Below, piece after piece: positions 8,116 through 16,790 of a DNA stretch of 64,000 bases. The translations under genes and the position numbers were made by a program. A model generated the notes under the pieces. It ran no database searches. It was not told the origin of the DNA and saw nothing but the letters and a program-made list of their open reading frames with translations. The stretch covers positions 62,001 to 126,000 of the forward strand of contig DASXDL010000026.1 of assembly GCA_036490715.1 (NCBI GenBank), given 5' to 3'. This stretch comes from FEN-1191 sp036490715 (GTDB lineage: Bacteria > Pseudomonadota > Gammaproteobacteria > Steroidobacterales > Steroidobacteraceae). Position 1 is the first letter of the stretch. Each line of letters begins with the position of its first letter.

Positions 8116-10812
8116 ATGAATTCCAAGGTCTCCTACGCGGTCGCGGCAATCCTGAGTGGCGCCTCACTGGCGACCTACCCATCCGCGGCCAAAGCCGACA
8201 GCGCCGAGGCGGCCGCCGCGGCCGGCACCGAATCGTCGGAACTCGCCGAGATCACGGTCACCGCGCAGCGGCGCTCGGAGAACATCCAGGACGTGCCGAT
8301 TGCGATGCAGGCGCTGACCTCGCAGACACTGCAGCAGCTCAACGTCACCACCTTCGACGATTATCTCAAGTACCTGCCGAACGTTACCTCCGCCAACAAC
8401 GGACCGGGCCAGAACGAAGTCTTCATGCGTGGACTGAGTGCCGGCTCGCAGGCCAGTCAGGGCAGCGGCTCCACCGGCTTGTGGCCAAACGTTGCGATCT
8501 ATCTGGATAACCAATCGGGTCAGTTGCCCAACCGCAATCTGGATATCTACGCTGCCGACATCGAGCGCATCGAGGTGCTGGAGGGCCCGCAGGGCACGCT
8601 GTTCGGAGCCGGCGCCGAGGCCGGCGCGATCCGATACATCACCAATGCGCCGAAGATCGATGTCACCGAAGGCAGTATCAAGGCCGGCTATGGTTGGACC
8701 GCGCATGGTGATGCCAATGCCGATGCCACCGCGGTGCTGAATCTCCCGCTGGTGCCCGAGCACCTGGCGGTACGTGCGGTGATCTACGACGATCACCGCG
8801 GCGGTTACATCGACAACGTGCCGGCCACGTTCGCGCGCAGTAACACCGACGAGGGCATTCACTTTGCCAACTATCCGGCGGTCGGCGGGGCCTGCCCGGA
8901 CGGCCTGCCGAACGATGGCTTTTGCGTGCCGCCGGGCAGTCCGGTGGCCAACAACAGTGCGATCGCCGACCGCAATATCAATCCGACGACTTACCAGGGT
9001 GGTCGCGGCGAGCTGCTGTACAAGTTCAACGACGACTGGGATGTGTTGATCTCGCAGTCCTATCAGGATCTGAACACCCAGGGCGTGTTCTACCAGCAGC
9101 CCAATGCTTCGGACGGCACCCCACTGAAGCCGCTCGAAGTCACGCTATTCAATCGCGCCTTCGACAAGGACCGGTTCGAAAGCACGGCCTGGACATTCAA
9201 CGGCAAGCTCGGCCCGATCAGGGCGGTCTATACCGGTGGCTATCTGGTGCGCAACGTCGAGCAGACCGGCGACTACACCAACTATGCGCGCGGCGTGTAC
9301 GCCGGCTATTACCAGTGCTACGGCCCCCCGGGCGCGGCCACCTTCGATGCCGACCCGGGCCTGACCCCGACCTGTTTTTCTCCCAGCGCCACCTGGCGCT
9401 CGGTGGAGCGCAATACCCACCAGCAGCATGAGCTGCGTTTCACGACGCCCGACGACTGGCGGTTGCGTGCGATCGCCGGTGCCTATTACGAAAACAACAC
9501 GCTGTACGACCAGACCGGATGGAACTACCGCACCCTTCCCTCATGCACCTCCAACGGCGCCGCCGGCACGCCCGGCAACAGCGGCTGCTTCGCCAACGTC
9601 GGCACCTTCGCCGGAACTTCCGTGGTCAATCCGGGCGTGCAGGGACCGAATACGTCGTTCTACCAGGACACGGTGCGGCAAACGCGCCAGACCGCCTTCT
9701 TCCTGTCGATGGATTTCGACATCATTCCCAAAGTCGTGACGCTCACATTGGGAATACGCCACTTCCGCTTCGAGAACTCCTCGGCCGGCAGCGTGCTGTC
9801 GAGCTTTGGTTGCTTCGAAGGCGGCGCGCCACCGGGCGGTTGCCAGTCCGCGTTCTCCTACAATCTGAACGCAGAAAACCTGCGCGACACCGAATCGGGC
9901 AACAAAGCCCGTGCCAACCTGACCTGGCACGTCATGCCCGACGTGATGGTGTATTACACCTTCTCGCAGGGCTTCAGGCCCGGCGGCTTCAACCAGAACG
10001 GCGGCACGTTCTACGGTCCTGGCCCGGACGGCGTGGCGCAGTTTGGGATTCCCAAGTCCTATTCCTCCGACCGCCTGACTAACAACGAGATTGGCTGGAA
10101 GACCGAGTTCTTCGATCACCGCCTGCAGTGGAATGGCGCGATCTACCGCGAAGACTGGAATAACGTCCAGATCTCGTTCTTCGACCCGGGTCTGACTGGC
10201 AACATCTTCTTCGATACCAACGGCCAGGACTTCGTCATCAAGGGCATCGAGACCTCACTGGTCGCGCGGCTGTTCACCGGCTTGACTCTGCAGGGCAGCG
10301 CCTCCTGGAACCAGAGCGAGCAGACCAATTCACCGCAGCTGATCGACAACAACCCTGCCAGCGCCGGCTTTGGCAAGCCGATCACGCAGGTATGCGGCGC
10401 CACTGGCTGCACCTCGGCGGTCAATCCGTTCGGCCCGATCGGCGCGCCCAGCGCCAACGCACCGCCGATTCAGTACACCCTGCGAGCACGCTACGACTGG
10501 CACATTGGCGATTTCGCGCCGTTCGCGCAGTTTGCCGCAACCCACAACGGACACTCCTACACACAGGCAGGCGCCAACCCAGCGATCGGCGCGGGCCCGA
10601 TCACCAACTCGCGCGGTCGCTTCGAGAATCCCGCATACACGACCTACGATGCGTCGATCGGCGTGGGCAGGGGGCCCTGGAACTTGATGCTGTTCGGCGA
10701 GAACCTCAGCGACTCGAATGCCAGTACGTTCGTCAGCACCGATCAATTCATCGTCGAGCAGACGCCGCTGCGGCCGCGTGTCGTGGGGTTGTCGTTTAGC
10801 TATAATTACTGA
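8116..10812 (+). CDS. TonB-dependent outer-membrane receptor
   Basis: An 898-residue receptor. The signal peptide is at the N-terminus (MNSKVSYAVAAILSGASLA), followed by the Ala-rich start of the mature protein and a TonB-box-like ITVTAQRR. The plug domain has DVPIAMQAL, a YLPNVTSANNG segment and IERIEVLEGPQGTLFGAGAEAGAIRYIT. The barrel ends with aromatic FSYNY, the expected beta-signal. I chose ATG 8116 because upstream in-frame starts lack a signal peptide. It is 113 bp after the CdhR-like gene on the same strand and is followed by the TPR-sulfotransferase. Transport of a betaine or a betaine-containing ligand is possible from context, but the substrate is unknown. Confidence 0.9.
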   Translation: MNSKVSYAVAAILSGASLATYPSAAKADSAEAAAAAGTESSELAEITVTAQRRSENIQDVPIAMQALTSQTLQQLNVTTFDDYLKYLPNVTSANNGPGQNEVFMRGLSAGSQASQGSGSTGLWPNVAIYLDNQSGQLPNRNLDIYAADIERIEVLEGPQGTLFGAGAEAGAIRYITNAPKIDVTEGSIKAGYGWTAHGDANADATAVLNLPLVPEHLAVRAVIYDDHRGGYIDNVPATFARSNTDEGIHFANYPAVGGACPDGLPNDGFCVPPGSPVANNSAIADRNINPTTYQGGRGELLYKFNDDWDVLISQSYQDLNTQGVFYQQPNASDGTPLKPLEVTLFNRAFDKDRFESTAWTFNGKLGPIRAVYTGGYLVRNVEQTGDYTNYARGVYAGYYQCYGPPGAATFDADPGLTPTCFSPSATWRSVERNTHQQHELRFTTPDDWRLRAIAGAYYENNTLYDQTGWNYRTLPSCTSNGAAGTPGNSGCFANVGTFAGTSVVNPGVQGPNTSFYQDTVRQTRQTAFFLSMDFDIIPKVVTLTLGIRHFRFENSSAGSVLSSFGCFEGGAPPGGCQSAFSYNLNAENLRDTESGNKARANLTWHVMPDVMVYYTFSQGFRPGGFNQNGGTFYGPGPDGVAQFGIPKSYSSDRLTNNEIGWKTEFFDHRLQWNGAIYREDWNNVQISFFDPGLTGNIFFDTNGQDFVIKGIETSLVARLFTGLTLQGSASWNQSEQTNSPQLIDNNPASAGFGKPITQVCGATGCTSAVNPFGPIGAPSANAPPIQYTLRARYDWHIGDFAPFAQFAATHNGHSYTQAGANPAIGAGPITNSRGRFENPAYTTYDASIGVGRGPWNLMLFGENLSDSNASTFVSTDQFIVEQTPLRPRVVGLSFSYNY

Positions 10813-10876
10813 GCGCTGACGGGCTGCCGCTCGCGGCGCTCGCCGGCGGCATCACCCCGCCTGGCGCTGGCTTGCG

Positions 10877-12871
10877 ATGAACCGCCCTTCCTCGGTCGAA
10901 CTCGAAGTCGAACAGCTGCGCCAGCGAGTGCAGGCGAAGCAGTTCGCGCAGGCACTGCAGGCGGCCGATGCGCTGCTGCAATCGGTTCCAGAAAATCGTG
11001 ACGTTCTGTATCTGCGTGCGGTATCCCAGCGGCTGCTGGGCGATATCGCCGGTGCGCTCGACACCCTGGCGCGGCTTGAGCGCCTGCACCCGCGATTCAG
11101 CGGCCTGTACCAGGAGCGTGGCCACTGCCACGTCGCCCGCAAGCAGGCGCCCGAAGCCATCGACGCCTTTCTGCGCGCTGTCAACCTCAACCCGGCGCTG
11201 CCGGCGAGCTGGCGCCTGCTCGAGAGTCTCTACCGGATGAGCGGCCGCCACGTCGAGGCCGCACAGGCAGCCGAGCATGTGAGAACGCTGCAGCGGCTCG
11301 CACCCGAGGTAGTGGCCGCGAGCGCGCTGTTCTCGGACGGCGAGCTGCCGCTCGCCGAAGCGCGCATTCGCGCCTACCTGCTGCAGCACGGCCAGGATGT
11401 GGAGGCCATGCGGCTGCTGGCCAGAATCGGCATCGAGCGCGGGGTTCTGGATGACGCGCAGCTGCTGCTCGAAGGCGTGCTCGGGCTCGCCCCGGACTAC
11501 CGCCCGGCGCGCTTCGAGTACACACAGGTGCTGCTCGATCGGCATCTCTATCAGCAGGCGCTGGAACAGGCGCAACAGCTGCTGGCTTCCGAACCTGAGG
11601 ACCGTCGCGCACGTACGCTGCAGGCGAGCGCATCGGTGGGCTTAGGGCTGCACGAGCAGGCGCTTGATCTGTATCGAGCGCTTTTACCCGGTGCGCAGCA
11701 GCCGGCCGAGCTGCACCTGTCAATTGCGCACTCGCTCAAGACGCTGGGTCGCGGCAGTGAGGCCGTCGAGCATTACCGCCGCGCCGCCGCCGTGCGCGCC
11801 GACTTCGGCGACGCCTACTGGAGTCTGGCCAACCTCAAGACCTATGGGTTCGAGGACGCCGAGCTCGAGCGCATGCGTGCCGCGGAAGCGACGCCGGGAA
11901 TCTCGGCGGTCGATCGATATCATCTGTGCTTTGCGCTCGGCAAGGCATTCGAGGACCGGCAGCGGTATGAATCCTCATTCGATTACTACGCGCGTGGCAA
12001 CGCCCTGAAGCGCACCGAGAGCCACTACCGGCCGGAAAGCATGGAGCTCAATACCCGCCTGCAGATTGCCACCTGCACGCCGGCGTTGTTCGCCCGCCAC
12101 GCGCAAGCCGGCGCACACGCCCCTGATCCGATCTTCATCGTCGGACTGCCGCGATCCGGATCGACGCTGATCGAGCAGATCCTGGCATCGCACTCGCAGG
12201 TTGAAGGCACCCAGGAGCTGGCTGATGTACCGCGGATAGTGGCCAGCCTGCAGGGCCGCGAGAGCAATGCCTCGACCCCGCGTTATCCGGGCGTACTGGC
12301 TTCGATGGCCGAGGCCGAGTTCACCGGTCTTGGCGGCAAATACCTGCACGACACCCGTATCTTTCGCCGCGACAAGCCGCACTTCATCGACAAGATGCCC
12401 AACAATTTCCGCCACGTTGGACTCATCCAGCTGATGCTGCCGCAGGCGAGGATCATCGATGCGCGTCGCGAACCGATGGCCTGTTGCTTTGGCAATTTCA
12501 AGCAGCTGTTCGCCCACGGGCAGGAGTTCAGCTACAGCATCGAGGACATCGCTCGCTACTACCGCACCTATCTGGAACTGATGCGGCACTGGGATGCGGT
12601 ACTGCCTGGGCGTGTGCTGCGCATTCAGTACGAGGACTTGGTGGATGATCTGGCGGGCAATGTGCGGCGGCTGCTCGACTACTGTGGACTTGCGTTCGAA
12701 TCCGCCTGCATCGAATTCCACAAGACCGCGCGCAGCGTGCGCACCGCCAGCTCCGAGCAGGTGCGCCAGCCGCTGTACCGCGAGGGTCTGGAGCAGTGGC
12801 GTCACTACGAGAGCTGGCTCGGGCCGCTGCGGGAAGTGCTCGGCGATGCGCTGAGCCGCTATCGAGACTAA
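10877..12871 (+). CDS. TPR-repeat sulfotransferase-family protein
   Basis: 664 residues. The first 400 or so form tandem TPR-like helical repeats (for example residues 12-160 with repeated AL...A.A patterns). Residues from about 418 form a sulfotransferase domain. Its PAPS-binding loop reads GLPRSGSTLIEQIL near residue 425, and a second conserved block (IDARREPMACCFGNFKQLF) contains the 3'-phosphate-binding region. There is no signal peptide. TPR-sulfotransferases of this kind are frequent next to TonB-dependent receptors in Xanthomonadales-like genomes, as here (64 bp downstream). Substrate and role are unknown. It is convergent with betA. Confidence 0.82.
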   Translation: MNRPSSVELEVEQLRQRVQAKQFAQALQAADALLQSVPENRDVLYLRAVSQRLLGDIAGALDTLARLERLHPRFSGLYQERGHCHVARKQAPEAIDAFLRAVNLNPALPASWRLLESLYRMSGRHVEAAQAAEHVRTLQRLAPEVVAASALFSDGELPLAEARIRAYLLQHGQDVEAMRLLARIGIERGVLDDAQLLLEGVLGLAPDYRPARFEYTQVLLDRHLYQQALEQAQQLLASEPEDRRARTLQASASVGLGLHEQALDLYRALLPGAQQPAELHLSIAHSLKTLGRGSEAVEHYRRAAAVRADFGDAYWSLANLKTYGFEDAELERMRAAEATPGISAVDRYHLCFALGKAFEDRQRYESSFDYYARGNALKRTESHYRPESMELNTRLQIATCTPALFARHAQAGAHAPDPIFIVGLPRSGSTLIEQILASHSQVEGTQELADVPRIVASLQGRESNASTPRYPGVLASMAEAEFTGLGGKYLHDTRIFRRDKPHFIDKMPNNFRHVGLIQLMLPQARIIDARREPMACCFGNFKQLFAHGQEFSYSIEDIARYYRTYLELMRHWDAVLPGRVLRIQYEDLVDDLAGNVRRLLDYCGLAFESACIEFHKTARSVRTASSEQVRQPLYREGLEQWRHYESWLGPLREVLGDALSRYRD

Positions 12872-12888
12872 AGTCGCTAGGCGATTTC

Positions 12889-14556
12889 CTAGCGCTGCGC
12901 GCGTTCCCAGTTCTCGGCCACGTAGTAAGGCACCTGAGCCGCGGGCAGGATCGTGCGGCCGAGAATGTGATCGGCCGCCTTCTCGGCCAGCATGATGGTC
13001 GGCGCATTGAGATTGCCGGTGGTGATCGAGGGCATGATCGAGGAGTCCACGATCCGCAGGCCCTCGACGCCGATCACGCGGGTGTGCGGATCAACCACCG
13101 CCATCGCATCGCTGAGGCTACCCATGCGGCAGCTGCACGAGGGGTGATAGGCACTTTCGACGTGCTCACGAACAAATGCGTCGATCTGCTCGTCGCTTGT
13201 GACCTGCGCACCGGGCTGGATCTCGCGCCCGCGATACTGATCGAAAGCCGGCTGCGCGAACAGCTCGCGCGTCAGGCGCACGCAGGCGCGCATCTCGATC
13301 CAGTCCTCCGGATCCGACAAGTAATTGAAACGCACGCGCGGGGGGCACATCGGGTCCGGCGATGAAAGCCGCACGTAACCGCGGCTGCGCGAGCGCATGG
13401 GGCCGACGTGCGCCTGAAAGCCGTGCTCGCGCGCCAGCGATGAGCCGTCGTAACTGACCGCCAGCGGCAGGAAGTGAAACTGGATGTCTGGATACCGAAC
13501 GCCGGCGCGGCTGCGAATGAAGCCGCCGGTTTCGAACTGGTTGCTGGCGCCCAGACCGCCCTTGGTTAACAGCCAGCGCAAGCCCACCAGAGCCTTGCGC
13601 AGCGGCCGGGTGTACGGATAGAGCGTGACCGGCAGGCGGCAGGCCACCTGAAAGTAGAATTCGAGGTGGTCCTGCAGATTCTCGCCGACTCCGGGCAGTT
13701 CGTGGACCAGCGCGATGCCGTGCTCGGCCAGTTCGGCCGCCGGGCCGATGCCCGAGAGCTTCATCAGAAGCGGCGAATTAATCGGACCGGCGCACAGCAG
13801 CACCTCGCCGGTCGCCTGCGCCACGTGCTCGGTTCCGTCGCGTCGATAGACGACCCCACTTGCGCGCCGGCCCTGAAACAGGACGCGCAGGGCGCGTGCC
13901 TGCGACAGCACGCGCAGGTTGTGTCGGCGCATCGCCGGATGCAGATAGGCGCGGGCCGCGCTGCAACGTCGCCCCGCATCGACTGTCATGTCGAGCCGGC
14001 CGAATCCTTCCTGCTGGTAGCCATTCAGATCGCTGGTGAGTGCGTAACCGGCCTGTTGCCCGGCCCTGACCCAGGCCGCGTGCAGCGGATTGCTCAGCGG
14101 CCCGTAGCAGGTGACCAGCCGGCCGTCACCGCCGCGGTAGGCATCAGCGCCTTCGGCCCGGCGCTCGGCACGCCGGAAATACGGCAGCACCTGCCGATAG
14201 TTCCAACCGGCGGCCCCTTGCGCTTCCCACTGCTCGAAATCGAGCGCATTGCCGCGCACATAGACCAGACCATTGATCGACGAGGATCCGCCCAGCACCC
14301 GGCCGCGCGGCACGTGCAGCTGTCGGCCTGCCAGATTCGGCTCCGGCTCGGTGCGATACGACCAGTCGTACTTCGGCAGATTCATCGGAATCGACAGCGC
14401 CCCGGGCATCTGCAGGTATGGGGAGCGGTCCGAGCCGCCATCCTCCAGTACCAGTACCCGATGTCGGCCATCCTCGCTGAGCCGATCGGCAAGCACGCAA
14501 CCGGCGGAGCCTGCGCCCACGATCACGTAATCAAAGCTTGCCGTCGTCGCGCTCAC
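12889..14556 (-). CDS. betA: Choline dehydrogenase (GMC oxidoreductase)
   Basis: 555 residues, matching the BetA length. The FAD-binding start (DYVIVGAGSAGCVLADRLSE) and GMC signature (GRVLGGSSSINGLVYVRG) are clear. The C-terminus contains ESAYHPSCSCRMG with the active-site histidine, then GLRIVDSSIMPSITTGNLNA and an ending like BetA. It oxidises choline to betaine aldehyde, and often also the aldehyde, at the membrane with electrons going to the respiratory chain. It begins 8 bp after the BetI-BetB fusion gene, so the two form one operon. The neighbouring choline transporter gene is divergent. GMC relatives acting on other alcohols exist, but this context makes BetA very likely. Confidence 0.92.
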   Translation of the reverse strand: MSATTASFDYVIVGAGSAGCVLADRLSEDGRHRVLVLEDGGSDRSPYLQMPGALSIPMNLPKYDWSYRTEPEPNLAGRQLHVPRGRVLGGSSSINGLVYVRGNALDFEQWEAQGAAGWNYRQVLPYFRRAERRAEGADAYRGGDGRLVTCYGPLSNPLHAAWVRAGQQAGYALTSDLNGYQQEGFGRLDMTVDAGRRCSAARAYLHPAMRRHNLRVLSQARALRVLFQGRRASGVVYRRDGTEHVAQATGEVLLCAGPINSPLLMKLSGIGPAAELAEHGIALVHELPGVGENLQDHLEFYFQVACRLPVTLYPYTRPLRKALVGLRWLLTKGGLGASNQFETGGFIRSRAGVRYPDIQFHFLPLAVSYDGSSLAREHGFQAHVGPMRSRSRGYVRLSSPDPMCPPRVRFNYLSDPEDWIEMRACVRLTRELFAQPAFDQYRGREIQPGAQVTSDEQIDAFVREHVESAYHPSCSCRMGSLSDAMAVVDPHTRVIGVEGLRIVDSSIMPSITTGNLNAPTIMLAEKAADHILGRTILPAAQVPYYVAENWERAQR

Positions 14557-14564
14557 AGCCGCCT

Positions 14565-16649
14565 TCAGTACGGCGCGTCGACGTCACCTAGTGCGACGTA
14601 GACGCTCTTGATCTGCGAGTAGTGCTCGAGCGCCGCACGGCTGTTCTCGCGGCCAAGGCCGGAGAGCTTATAGCCGCCAAACGGCAGTTCGATCGGCGTG
14701 ACATTGTAGTGATTGATCCAGCAGGTTCCCGCCTGCAGCTGAGCGATCACGCGGTGTGCGCGCTGCACGTCGGCGGTAAAAATCCCGGCAGCCAATCCGA
14801 ATTCAGTCGCATTGGCGCGCGCGATGACTTCGGCCTCGTCATCAAATTCCAGCACCGACATGACCGGGCCGAAGATCTCCTCGCGCACGATCGCCATGTC
14901 ATCGTGGCAGCCGTCAAACACCGTCGGCTCGACGAACCAGCCGTTGGCAAGATCACCGGTGGTCACGCGGCGACCGCCCACGACCAGGCGCGCCCCTTCG
15001 GCCTTGCCGCGGGCGATGTAGCCAAGAACCTTCTCCATGTGCGCTTGCGAGATCAGTGCGCCGACGTCGGTCTGCGGATCGAGCGGGTTGCCGATACGCA
15101 TCGCGCGCACCCGCGCGATCAGCCGTTCAAGAAATTCCGCCTTGATGCGGCGCTGGACGAACACCCGGGTGCCGTTCGAGCACACCTCGCCAGCCGAATA
15201 GAAATTCCCGAGCAGCGCTCCGCCGACGGCGTTGTCGAGCTGCGCATCCTCGAACACGATCAGCGGTGACTTGCCGCCCAGCTCCAGCGTCACATGCTTG
15301 AGCGATGCGGCCGCGTCCGCCATGACCGCGCGTCCGGTCCCTACCTCTCCGGTCAGCGACACTTTGCGGATGTGCGGATGACGCGTGAGCAGGCGGCCGG
15401 TCTCGGCTGCGCCCTGCACTACCTGAAAGATGCCGTCGGGCAAGCCTGCAGCGCGGAATATCTCCGCCAGCACCGGCGCGCTCAGCGGCGTCAGCTCCGC
15501 CGGCTTGAAGATCATGGCATTACCGCAGGCCAGCGCCGGCGCCGCCTTCCAGCAGGCGATCTGCAGCGGGTAATTCCACGCACCGATTCCCGCCACCACG
15601 CCCAGCGCCTCGCGCCGTGTGTAGCCGAAGGCCTGGGGCCCCAGGTCGACCTGCTCGCCGGTGAGGCTGGCCGCCAGGCTCGCGAAATACTCCAGGCAGT
15701 CAGCGCCCGAGACCACATCGACCACGCGGGTCTCGCGGATCGGCTTGCCGGTGTCACGCGTTTCAAGCTCGGCCAGTTCATCGTTGCGTGCGCGCAGCAG
15801 GTCGGCCGCACGCCGCAGAATGCGTCCGCGCTCGATCCCGGTGAGCGCCGCCCATGCGGGCTGCGCGGCCCTCGCCCGGGCCACGGCCGCCTCGATCTGT
15901 GCCGGCCCATCGACGGGCAGCTCGGCCAGGATCGCGCCGGTGGCCGGATTGATGGTCGTCAGGACCGCGGTGCGGGGCGCCGACGGCGCCGCGCTGTGGC
16001 GCGCGGCGACGGCTGCACTGCCCGCCTCAGCCAGTTCACTCTCCTTCAGGCGACCATCGACGAATGCCGTGAGCAAAGCCCGGGCGCTCTCGCTGTCGGC
16101 TTCATTCCAGTCCGACAGCGCGGCGCGCAACCACACGCCATCGATCATTGCCGCAACCATCGCCGCCAGGCTGCGCGCCTCGACGGGCGGCAACAGTCGC
16201 TTGAGGGCGTGCCGCAGATTGGACAGCATGCGTTGCTGATAAGCGCGCTGTACGCGTTTGAATCCGCGCACGTGCAAGACTTGGCCCCAGAACGCCAGCC
16301 ACGCCGTGCCGGTGCGCCGATCGAATTCCTCCGGCGCCAGATTGGCGTCGATCACCGCCTGAATACGTCCGCGCGAGGTGCGTGCCAGCCGCAGGCGGCT
16401 GCTGACGCGCTCACCGACCCGGGTCGCCAGTGTGCGAAACGCCGCCTCGAGCAGACCATCCTTGTCGCCGAAGTAATGCGCCACCAGCCCCGGGGATACG
16501 CCGGCCCGACCGGCAATCTGCTGCAGGGTGCTGCCGACGTAGCCAACTTCGGCCAGACTATCGATCGTGACTTCGATCAACTGCCGCCGTCGGGCTTCTT
16601 CGGGCTCGGCTCCGATCGGAACCCGCGTTCGTGAGCGCGCTGCGTTCAT
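14565..16649 (-). CDS. betB: BetI repressor - BetB betaine aldehyde dehydrogenase fusion protein
   Basis: One continuous 694-residue ORF. Residues 1-200 match BetI end to end: RRRQLIEVT, helix-turn-helix IAGRAGVSPGLVAHYFGDKDGLLEA, TAWLAFWGQV, MIDGVWLRAALSDW. Residues about 230-694 match BetB: TINPATG, IGAWNYPLQIACWKAAPALA, catalytic Glu456 in TLELGGKSP, catalytic Cys490 in GEVCSNGTRVFV, and a normal C-terminus. The Ala-rich linker at about 202-230 has no ATG, GTG or TTG codon, so BetB cannot start separately by a standard codon. The usual 25 N-terminal BetB residues are missing. The enzyme makes glycine betaine from betaine aldehyde; the repressor half would sense choline. ATG 16649 is preferred over TTG 16676. 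Operon with betA; divergent from the choline transporter. Confidence 0.92.
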   Translation of the reverse strand: MNAARSRTRVPIGAEPEEARRRQLIEVTIDSLAEVGYVGSTLQQIAGRAGVSPGLVAHYFGDKDGLLEAAFRTLATRVGERVSSRLRLARTSRGRIQAVIDANLAPEEFDRRTGTAWLAFWGQVLHVRGFKRVQRAYQQRMLSNLRHALKRLLPPVEARSLAAMVAAMIDGVWLRAALSDWNEADSESARALLTAFVDGRLKESELAEAGSAAVAARHSAAPSAPRTAVLTTINPATGAILAELPVDGPAQIEAAVARARAAQPAWAALTGIERGRILRRAADLLRARNDELAELETRDTGKPIRETRVVDVVSGADCLEYFASLAASLTGEQVDLGPQAFGYTRREALGVVAGIGAWNYPLQIACWKAAPALACGNAMIFKPAELTPLSAPVLAEIFRAAGLPDGIFQVVQGAAETGRLLTRHPHIRKVSLTGEVGTGRAVMADAAASLKHVTLELGGKSPLIVFEDAQLDNAVGGALLGNFYSAGEVCSNGTRVFVQRRIKAEFLERLIARVRAMRIGNPLDPQTDVGALISQAHMEKVLGYIARGKAEGARLVVGGRRVTTGDLANGWFVEPTVFDGCHDDMAIVREEIFGPVMSVLEFDDEAEVIARANATEFGLAAGIFTADVQRAHRVIAQLQAGTCWINHYNVTPIELPFGGYKLSGLGRENSRAALEHYSQIKSVYVALGDVDAPY

Positions 16650-16711
16650 GACGGCTCTGATTGATCGCCTGTGCAATGATAAGCTACCGATGAGGGGTGC
16701 GCGGGCTTACC

Positions 16712-16760
16712 TGAAGCTATAACTGAGACGCAGGTGGCGGCTCTAATAGCTGCAGCTTCA
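16712..16760. repeat. Imperfect inverted repeat in the bet/cho divergent promoter region
   Basis: TGAAGCTAT at 16712-16720 pairs with ATAGC...TTCA at 16746-16760, the right arm carrying a 6-base insertion (TGCAGC). The insertion also creates a perfect 10-base palindrome AGCTGCAGCT at 16748-16757. It lies between the betI-betB start and the choline transporter start. An operator for the BetI domain is possible, but it does not resemble the E. coli bet operator as I remember it. Confidence 0.3.
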
Positions 16761-16790
16761 ATGGCTTGTAACGGTCTCAGCACGCTCGAC

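Noticed and set aside
16734..16790. Longer N-terminus for the choline transporter fusion from GTG 16734 or ATG 16761
   Set aside because: Neither adds to the signal peptide or has a clear RBS. ATG 16791 gives the more usual export signal, but the choice is not certain.
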